Of a stretch of 64,000 nt of DNA, positions 52,425-62,400 are shown piece by piece (the first letter of the stretch is position 1; each line of letters starts with the position of its first letter). A program made the position numbers and the translations under genes. The notes below the pieces were generated by a model. The model did not search any database, was not told where the DNA came from, and saw only the letters and a program-made list of their open reading frames with translations. Source of the stretch: Variovorax sp. DXTD-1 (GTDB lineage Bacteria; Pseudomonadota; Gammaproteobacteria; Burkholderiales; Burkholderiaceae_C); the NCBI RefSeq assembly GCF_003984625.1, contig NZ_RWKH01000016.1:79727-143726 (forward strand). The letters run 5' to 3'.

Positions 52425-53201
52425 CTACTGGCCCGCGGGCCAGCCTTCGACCAGCGGCCGGGCGAGTTGCGCGCCTTCCTGCTGCCAGAAGGCGGGGTCG
52501 GCCTGCTCGATGCGGCGAATGGCGTTGTCCATGTGGGACTTGGCGGCTTCGCGGGCGCGCAGCGGGTCGCCGGCTTCGATGGCCTCCACGATCTGCGCAT
52601 GCTCCTGCGCCACCTCGCGCGCAAAGTCGGCCCGGCGCGCCTCGTTGGCGCGCGTGACGCGCGTGGCGCCATGCAGGAACTGCCGCAGGTACTGCAGCGT
52701 GCCGATCAAGAAGGGGTTGCGCGCCGCCTCGGCAATGGCGCGATGAAAACGCACGTCTTCGTCTGCGCCGTTGCGGCCGGCCGCCACCGCGGCATGCAGC
52801 GCTTCGATGGCTTCGCGGATGCGCTCCACGTCTTCCGGCGTGCGCCGCTCGGCGGCCAGCGCGGCCACTTCGGCTTCGAGCGCGCGGCGCAGTTCGACCA
52901 TCTGGATCACCGCTTCACGCGAAGCCACATGCGGCATCTCGAAGCGCAGCGGCTCCACGCCGGCGGCGCGCACATACACGCCGCTGCCCTGGCGCGAGTC
53001 GAGCAGCCCCAGCGACTTGAGCCGCGAAACCGCTTCGCGCACCACCGTGCGGCTCACGCCGAACTGTTCGGCCAGCGCCGCCTCGGTCGGCAAGCGGTCG
53101 CCTGCCGACAAGCGCCCGCTGCGCACCTCGGCCGCCAATGCATCGGCCACCTGGTCGGCGAGGCGAACGGTGGGAGCGACGGATTGAAAACGTGCGGTCA
53201 T
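52425..53201 (-). CDS. GntR-family regulator, FadR subfamily (FCD domain)
   Basis: This 258-residue protein has a GntR winged helix at residues 12-75 (LADQVADALAAEVRSGRLSAG, LPTEAALAEQFGVSRTVVREA in part) and a helical FCD domain with the metal/ligand positions D in EDVRFHRAIAEAARNP, H in HGATRV and H in HAQIVEAI. It lies directly upstream of the tetronate operon on the same strand and probably represses it until a sugar-acid effector binds. Confidence 0.93.
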   Translation of the reverse strand: MTARFQSVAPTVRLADQVADALAAEVRSGRLSAGDRLPTEAALAEQFGVSRTVVREAVSRLKSLGLLDSRQGSGVYVRAAGVEPLRFEMPHVASREAVIQMVELRRALEAEVAALAAERRTPEDVERIREAIEALHAAVAAGRNGADEDVRFHRAIAEAARNPFLIGTLQYLRQFLHGATRVTRANEARRADFAREVAQEHAQIVEAIEAGDPLRAREAAKSHMDNAIRRIEQADPAFWQQEGAQLARPLVEGWPAGQ

Positions 53202-53477
53202 GAACGCGTGTGGCGGTGGGCTGCGACTCTAACGCAGGCCCTTGCGCCGAATCTCTAAAACTTAAGGGTTACACACCATTGACGGGTGTTGTTCTGACGC
53301 TTCTTGGACGTGCGAAAAATCTGACGTTTGCTCTCCGAATCCGCGCCTTTCGACTAATTTTGACATCTGTTAACTCTTTGTAACGAGAGAATCCGCATTC
53401 GTCGGCGCTGGTGCCGATGGGGTCAGCACGCCCTCCGAGTCGGCGTGTATTGCTGTCACGCGAGAGAGATCAGGGAT
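53202..53477 (+). promoter_or_regulatory. Upstream region of the CdiA-like gene with candidate promoter
   Basis: This 276-bp divergent gap contains TTGACA at 53360-53365. TAACGA at 53381-53386 is a weak -10 with 15-bp spacing. A small dyad ACACC/GGTGT lies at 53273-53289 near a CTTAAG. GAGAGA and AGGG near 53464-53475 act as the ribosome site for the ATG at 53478. The region is richer in A+T than its surroundings, as expected for a promoter. Confidence 0.4.
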
Positions 53478-56400
53478 ATGAACAAAAATTTGCATCGTAT
53501 TGTGTTCAATGCGAAGCGCGGCTTGCGCATGGTCGTTCAAGAAACCGCGAAGAGCACCGGCAAGGGCTCGTCGAAGGCGACCACCGTTGCAAGCGGCGCG
53601 CTTGCCGGTGCGGCGGCCATTGCTCCGATGCTCGTTGCTGCCGCGCTCGCGGGCCTGCTGTCGGCCTCGCCTGTTCAAGCCCAGCTCGTCGGCGCCCCCA
53701 ACGTTCCCGGCAACCTGCGTCCCACGGTGCTCGTGGCGCCGAACGGCGTGCCCATCGTGAACGTGCAAACCCCGAGCGCGGCGGGAGTCTCGCGCAATGT
53801 GTTCAATCAGTTCAACGTGGCCCCCAACGGTGCCATCCTGAACAACAGCAGAAACACCACGCAATCCCAACTCGGCGGCTTCATACAGGGCAATCCTTAT
53901 CTGGCCGCCGGCCCCGCACGCATCATCGTGAACGAGGTGAACGGCGGCAGCGCGAGCCAACTGCGCGGCTACATCGAAGTGGCGGGGCAGCGCGCGGAAA
54001 TCATCATCGCCAATCCGGCCGGGATCAACGTCGAAGGCGCCGGCTTCATCAATGCATCGAGGGCCACACTGACGACCGGTGTGCCGCAGATGAATGTGTT
54101 CGGCGGTCTCGACAGCTTCCTGGTGCGCGGCGGCACCATCACGATCAATGGCGCGGGGCTCGATGCCAGCAAGACGGACTATGCCGCGATTCTCGCTCGC
54201 GCCGTGGAAGCCAATGCCGGCATCTGGGCCAGCGAGCTGAAGGTCGTGACGGGTGCGAACACGGTCAGCGCCGATCACAGCCAGATCACGCCGACGGCAG
54301 GGACCGGCGCTGCACCTACCTTTGCTTTGGACGTGGCCGCCCTCGGCGGCATGTATGCCGGAAAAATTGTCCTGATCGGCACCGAGGCCGGTCTCGGCGT
54401 GCGCAACGCGGGCACCATCCAAGCTGCCCCCGGCGCGACCGCATTGGCGGGTGCAGGTCAGCTTGTGGTCACGAGCGCCGGACGTCTCGAGAACATCGGA
54501 ACGATCCAGAGCACAGCCGACGCGAGCCTCGCGGCAACGGGTGTTGCCAACAGCGGCAGCATCAGCAGCGGCGGCAATCTGAGGGTCGTTTCACAAGACA
54601 CGCTGGCCAATTCTCTTGGCGGCAAAGGCGGCACGATCGAAGGCGCTCGCATCGAGTTGAGCAGCGCAATGGGCGACATCGACAACCGAGCCGGTCTGAT
54701 CCGCCAGACCAGCAGCACCGGCCTCGCGCTGAACGCGCCGACCTTGAGCAACACCAGCGGCGGCGTCATCGGGCTGGAGCCTGTTCCGGAAACGCCGTCC
54801 TCACCCGGCACTGGAGCGGGCGGCGGCGCGGGCGGCACAGGGACTGGGACGGGAGGCACGACCAGCCCGACCACGCCCACGGCAGGCACCGGCACGGAGA
54901 CCGGCTCCGGCGGCACCATCACGCCCGCGCCGTACGTGCCGCCGTCGCCGGGTGCGATCACCGCCGCCGGCACGATCCGCAATGACGGCGGCAAGATCTA
55001 CGCCGGCGGGCCCATCAGCCTGCAAAGCGCCAACATCAACAACAACAACGGCGGCACGCTGAGCGTCGCCAGCATGGCGGTGAGCCAGCCGACGTTCGAC
55101 AACCACGGCGGCACGCTGAATGTCAGCAACGGCTTCAGCGCCAATGTCGAGCGCTTCGACAACACCGGCGGTACGCTGAATGCCGGCAGCCTGAATATCG
55201 CCACGAGCGGCGACCTGATCAACATCGACGGCAAGCTCACCAGTGAGACCGACGCCACGCTGGCGGTGGGCGGACAGGCCGACAACACACGCGGTTCGAT
55301 TTCTGCGGCGGGTGCCCTGACCGCGACTGTGGCCGGAGCCACCCTCAACAACAGCGGCGCCCTGGCTTCCAATCAGGGCCTGACGCTCAACACCGCCTCT
55401 CTCCAAAACACCGCAGGCAGCATCCAGTCGGCCCAAGCCGGCGTGCAGCTTGCCGTGACCAACCAGCTGGTGAACGGCAGCGGCGGTTCCGTCAACGCGG
55501 CCACGGACCTCGGCATCCAGGCCGGTTTGCTCGCCAACGGCGGCAGCTTGCGCGGCGCGAACGACGTCAACGTCGCGGTCGGCGGCGCGTTGGCCAACGA
55601 CGGCAGCATCACCGCAGGCCGCAACACCGCGATCACAGCCGGCAGTCTGCAGAGCGGCAACACTGGCGTGCTCGGCGCGGGCATCCAGAGCGATGGCAAG
55701 CTCGGCGCGGTGGGCGACCTGGTCGTGACCACCACCGGAGCGCTGCTGGCCCGTGGCACCAACCTCGCAGCCGGCAACGCGACGCTGCAGGGTGCGAGCG
55801 TCGATCTTTCTGCGAGCCAGACCAGCGCGGCCAACATCGCGATCACCGCGACCCAAGGCAACGTGATCACCGGCAACAAGGCCACGATCGCCACGCCGGG
55901 CACCCTGCGCATCACGGCCAATGCCCAGCCCGGCCAGACCCTGGTCAACGACGCGGGCACGCTCAATGGCGGCCAGCTGGACCTGAACGTCTCGAACATT
56001 GCCAACACGAACGGCGGCGAGATCGTGCAGACCGGCACGGGGGCGACGACCATCGCCACCAGCGGCACCCTGAACAACGACGGCGGACGCATCGCGAGCA
56101 ATGGGCAGGACCTGAGTCTGGCTGGCGCAAGCATCACCAACGCCGGCGGCAAGATCGAGCATGCCGGCACCGGTACCCTGAGCATCGCGGGCGGCAACTA
56201 CAGCAGCACCGACGGCCAGATCACGGCCAACGGCGCACTGACGGTCGCCATGTCGGGCGCCTTCAGCCAGGACGGCGCCAAGGCCGCGACCAGCGCCAAG
56301 CAGATCACGATCGACGCCGGCTCGCTCGGCAACCGCACCGGCGCCCAGATCGTGCAGACCGGCACCGAGGCCACGCGCGTCACGGCGGTGGGCGCGCTGG

Positions 56401-59400
56401 ACAACAGCGGCGGCATCATGGCCAGCAACGGCAACACAAACATCGCAGCCGGCAGCTTGACGAATCAGGCCGGCACCCTCCGTGCGGCCGGGACTTCCGA
56501 CCTCGCCCTGACCGTGGGCGGCCTGCTCGACAACAGCAACAAGGGCGCAATCAGTGCGGGCGGGAACACCACCGTGGTGGCTGGCAGCCTGAACAATGAC
56601 AAGCTCGGCAGCATCACTGCTGTAGGGAACTTGAACGTCAAGGTGGACGCTGCCGCGACCAACGTCGGCGGCACGCTGGCCGCCAACGGCAACACCACGC
56701 TGGAAACAGGGACGCTGGACAACAGCGGCGGCGGAGTAGTTGCCGCAGTGAATGGCAATCTGGGCGTTGAGACCCAAGGCGCAACGACGAACAACGGCGG
56801 CACCTTGCAGGCCGGCGCTGCGACCACGCTGGTCAACAGCGGGCTGAGCAATGTCGGCGGCAAGGTCTTCGGCAACAGCCTGTCGGTCGACACGCAAGGC
56901 AATGCACTGGACAACAGCAAGAAGGGCACTCTGGCGGCGACCACCACCGTGGATGTGAACTCGGGTGCGCTGAACAACGATACGGGCCTGATCCAGTCCG
57001 GTGGCGCGATGACCATTCACACGGATGGCAACGTACTCAGCAACACCAATGCGGCAGGCTACACCTCGGGCCAGGGCGGCATCGCCAGCGGCGACACGCT
57101 GACCCTGACGGCAGGGAAGGTCACCAACACGGCCGGTTTCATCGGCGCGAAGAACGCACTGGTCGCCAATACGCAGGCCTTTTCCAACACGGGCGAAGGC
57201 CAGGTGCTCGGGCAGTCCACGGTCACGCTCGACACCCATGGCGCCGAATACGACAACACCGGTGGCGAGACGCTGGCGGTGGGCAACCTCAACATCTACG
57301 CGGGAACACTGACCAATACCAAGGGCCTGATCCGCTCGGCGGCCACAACGACGCTCAATGCCGCGAGCGTCGTCAACAGCAGCACCCAAGGGGCGGAACA
57401 GGGCATCGAAGGCCAGAACGTCGACATCGCGGCGCAGTCCATCGTCAATACATCCGGTGCGATCCGCGCCGACCAGAACACCACGCTGAGCAGCAGCGGG
57501 AGCATCGACAACAGCGCCGGCCTGGTGTCCGCTGGCAAGGTGCTCACCGTCAAGGACCCCAGCGCGGCCAAAACCCTGTCGGTGCTCAACACCGGCGGCA
57601 CCCTGGTCGGCGGTGAGAACGTCGTTCTCGATGCCGGCTCAGTCAGCTGGGATGGCAAGCTGCTGTCGCTCCAGGACATGACGCTGTCGGTCACCCAGGA
57701 CATCACTTTCGCGGCAGGCAGCGAGACCGTCGCGAACCACAACCTGACGATTTCAACGACGGGCGACATCACCAACAGCGGCAAGCTGGCCGCCGGCAAC
57801 GATCTGACGCTCTCCGCGAGGGACATCGACAACAAAGCCACCGGCGACATTCAGGGCAAGACCACTACGCTGAATGCCAGCGGCACGCTGACCAATCGCG
57901 GCGTGATCGACGGCGGCACCACCCGCATCAATGCCGGCACGCTGGACAACCTGGGCACCGGCCGCATCTATGGCGACTGGGTCGCGATCGGTGCCGGCAC
58001 GCTCAACAACAGCGCCGAGACGGTCAGCGGCGTGGCCTCGGCCGGCACCATCGCGGCGCGCACCCGCCTGGACATCGGCGCCGGCACCATCAACAACAGC
58101 AATGGCGCCCTGATCCTCAGCGCCGGCAACCTCTACATCGGCGGCAAGCTGGTGGACGGCAAGGCCGACGATGCGGACAGCGGCGCGGCCAACGCATTGA
58201 ACAACCATGCCGCGACCATTGAGTCGGTGCAGGACATGGGCATCAAGGCAAATGTCCTGAACAACACCAACGGCGGCGTGACCTGGACGACGCAGACCAG
58301 CTCCGACGGCAAGCAGCACACGGAATACGCGCTGCCCGGCAGCGCGACGCGCTACGACGCCAGCCAGCTGGTCTTTGTGAGTGTGGGCGGGCCCAACTTC
58401 GACTTCGCGCACATGAACGGGGTTCTGTGGCCCAGCTTCGTCAGCTACGCCGCAGGTCCTGTGGCCGGTCCGTTTGCCGGCATCCTGGTGCCGTCCGCCA
58501 ACTATCCGCTGTCCCGCTACAGGGCTTATTACACGAACGCGCCGCGCAACAGCAGCGACCTGCATGGCACCCGGCAGGTGAACATCGATCAGACCGAGTC
58601 CTATACGGAGCCGGGTGCCTGGTACTCCCGCTCCGATCCGATCTGGGCCACCTTCGGTGTGACGCCGCCGGGCACGGACACACCGACTGACTCAACTCAA
58701 GCCCAGGCTTACCTGGATGCCCACGAGCGCCTCGACGCCGCGACCGAAGCCTTCATTCGCGACATCTACGAGAACTACGCGCGCTCCTATTACGCCTGGG
58801 TCTACACCGAATCGACCACCACCCCGGTGCTGCAGACCTCGTCGCCCGGCCGGATCATCGCGGGCGGCAAGATGGACATTGCCGTGGGCAGCGGCACCAA
58901 CGACATGAGCCAGATCCTCGCCGGTGGTGCGCTCAACGTCACCGGCGGAACCATCACCAACAAGAATGTGGAGGTCTCTGGGGCGCAGACCCGCACAGGC
59001 TGGCAGCATTTCCAGGCGGGGGTTGGAGATCCTACGCAGGTCACCCCCTACAACACCAGCGATCCCATCACCGTGACCCTGGCTGCGGCACGGCAAGAGG
59101 GCAATGTGACGGTGGTGGGCAGCGGCGGATCCACCGGCACGCTCGCGCTTGGCCACACCAACCAGGGCGTGGCCAGCGCCAGCGGCGTCAACGGCAGCAA
59201 TCCCGCGGGCGTGGGCGGTGGCACCGGCACGCCGGTGAACGCGCCGGGCGCAGGTTCGGGCGGCGCGGCAGGCCCCGTCGTCCACTCGATCATCGAGGTG
59301 AACCTGGCGGCCAGTTCGGAAACAACGCAGGTCGTGCGCACCACCTTGCCGGGCCTGACCGTGCCCACCGCCAGCCTGTTCCGCACGCATGCGGAAGCCT

Positions 59401-62400
59401 CGAGCCGCTACCTGATCGAAACCGATCCGCGTTTTGCGAACCAGCGCAACTGGCTCAGCAGCGACTACCTGCTGAACAACCTGGGCCAAGACCCCAACAA
59501 CACCCTCAAGCGGCTGGGCGACGGCTTCTACGAGCAGCGCCTGATCCGCGAGCAGGTGGCGCAACTGACGGGCTACCGCTACCTGGACGGCTACGACAGC
59601 GATGAAGCGCAGTACACCGCGTTGATGGATTCAGGGCTTACCTTTGCGCGCCAGTACGGGCTGCGGCCCGGCATCGCGCTGAGCGACGCCCAGATGGCGC
59701 AGCTGACCAGCGACATCGTCTGGCTGGTGGAGCAGACCGTTACGCTGCCGGACGGCAGCACCCAGCGCGTGCTGGTGCCGCAGGTCTACGTGCGCGTGAA
59801 GAACGGCGACATCGACGGCTCGGGCGCCTTGCTGGCCGGCAAGGAGGTCAACATCCAGCTCGATGGCGACCTCGTCAACAGCGGCACCGTCGCCGGACGC
59901 AAGACGGTCAGCATCACGGCGGAGAACATCCAGAACCTGAACGGCCGCATCTCCGGCGGCAGCCTCGACCTCAAGGCCCGGACCGACCTGAACAACATCG
60001 GCGGCACGATCGACGCGGCCAGCCAACTCAAGATCGAAGCGGGCCGCGACATCAACGTGCGCACCACGACCAGCACCAGCGCGCTGGCGCTGGACTTCGC
60101 GCCTGGGGCCGCGAGCCTGCGCGGTGCCACCATCGTCGACCGGGTGGCCGGCCTCTACGTGAGCGGCCCCAAGGGCGTGCTGGTGGCTTCGGCCGAGCGC
60201 GACGTCAACCTGATCGGCGCGCTCGTCGCCAACAGCGGCAAGGAAGGCACGACCGAGATCGGCGCCGGCCGCGACATCAACCTGGGCACCGTCACCACCG
60301 CCAGGCACGACGCCACCGTTCGGGACGCCGGCAACTACCGCGCCGAATCCAGCACGCGGGAAGTCGGCACCCGTATCGAGACCAGCGGAGACATTACCCT
60401 GAGTACTGGGCGGGATGTCAACGTGCGCGCGGCCACCATCAACAGCGCCGAGGGCGCGCTGGAGGTGACCGCCAAGCGCGACATCACCATCGATGTAGGC
60501 CAGTCGACCTCGGTGCTCAACGCCGGGCGCCGCACCGAGGAGAGCGGCTTCTGGGGCAGCGACCGCAGCATGGAGCAAGGCACCTTCGGGTCAACCGGCG
60601 CCATCGGCAGCAGCCTGGGCGGCAAGACCGTGGTGCTGGATGCCGGAAACGATATCCGCATCCGGGGCTCGAACGTGGTGAGCGATGAGGGCACCGAGCT
60701 CTGGGCGGGCAACAACATCACCATCGAGGCCGCAACGCAGACGCGCGACAGCCAGTACGTCCGTGAGGAATCGAACAGCGGCATGTTCGATGCGAACTCG
60801 GGCTGGACCTGGGGCCACCAGGACATGCGCAGCACGAGCAAGACCGGCGAGAGCACGGCCGTGGGCAGTACCGTCGGGGCGATCTCAGGCAATGTTGTGA
60901 TCACCGCAGGCAATCAATACCGCCAGATAGGCAGCGATGTAATTGCACCAGGAGGCGACGTCAACATCCTGGCGCGCGACGTGGAGATCGTCGAGGCGCG
61001 CGAGACGAGCCGCAGCGAAAGTACGCAGAGCTTCTCTCAGGGCGGCATCACGCTGGGCATCAAGGCGCCGCTAATCGACTTGCTGCGGAATCTGGAGGAA
61101 ACCACCGAGGCGATGGGCAATACCCAAGATGACCGCATGCAGGCGCTGGGCGCGGCGAGCATGGCGCTCAGCGGCTATTCCGCATACCAGGACATCGCAC
61201 AACAGGCGGTGACCCAAAGCAAGGGCGGCACCGGGGTGGTCAGCATGGGGGCGACCCTTACCCTCGGTAGCAGTTCGAGCGAGTCCACGCGCACTGAGAG
61301 CAGCGACAGCTCGGCCAGTTCGCGGGTGCAAGCGGGCGGCAATGTGACCATTACCGCCACTGGCGGCGGGCGTGACTCCAACATCCTCATACGCGGCAGC
61401 GAAATCGATGCGGGCAAGAACGTCAACCTCTCGGCGGAAAACAGCATCACGCTCGAGGCGGCTGCGAACACCCGCGAGCAGAGCTCCACCAGCCACAGCA
61501 GCAATGCCAGCATCGGTGTGGGCTTCACCTTCGGGCAAAGCAACGGTCTGACGATCGAGATGGCCGCTGGGAGCCAGAGCGGACGCGACAACGGCACCGA
61601 TGGCGCATGGACGAACACCACAGTCAGTGCGGGCCAACAGGTCAACATCTCCAGCGGCGGCGACACCACCGTCCGGGGCGCCACGGTTTCTGGTAACCGA
61701 ATCAATGCCGACGTGGGAGGCAACCTGCACATCGAGACTCTGCAGGACACCAGCACGTACCACAGCCAGAACAGTGGGGGCGGCTTCAACGCCACCATTT
61801 GCGCTTGGTATTGCACCGGCGACAGCAGCGTGAGCGTCTATGCCCACAACATGCAAGGGGACGGCAATTTTGCGAGTGCGACGCAGCAAAGTGGCTTCTT
61901 GGCGGGGAACGGCGGCTTCGGCGTCAATGTGGCGGGCAACACCAATCTCGTGGGCGGTGTGATCAGCAGCACCGATGCCGCCGTAATTGCAGGCAGGAAC
62001 AGCTTCACGACAGGCAGTCTGACGATGACCGATCTGATCAACCACGACACGTTCCAAGGCAGCGGGTACAGCGTCAGCTTCAGCACCAGCACCTCGGGAT
62101 CGAGTTCGGGCAGCGCCGGCATCGGCAGCAATGATGTCAATCAGTCGAGCCTCACGCAAAGCGGAATCTCGGGCATTGCAGGCAACGCGGCGGTGCGCAC
62201 CGGAGTCGACGGCACCAACGCGCTGCAAAGGACCAATCGCGAGCGCGCCATGAGAGATGTTCAAGGGCAAGTCCTGATCACAGCGCAATTCGGATCACAG
62301 GCGTCAAGTGCATGGGGTCAGTATGCGAACGAACGCTTGCGGAATGCCACAACCGATGAGGAGCGGGCGTGCTGGGGGAGCAACGGCACATGCCGCGCGT

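Noticed and set aside
53202..53477. Possible small RNA or short gene upstream of the exoprotein
   Set aside because: No open frame with a ribosome site and no strong hairpin plus U-tract. Only promoter-like elements are visible.
54801..57389. An 862-codon open frame on the minus strand under the exoprotein gene
   Set aside because: The repeated GGC/AAC codons of the exoprotein leave few stops in the antisense frame. No start signal or family motif is present.
54960..58200. Regularly recurring short units that could suggest a CRISPR array or satellite
   Set aside because: The units are degenerate, about 60 bp, in one reading frame and encode FHA-type repeats. There are no unique spacers between exact repeats.
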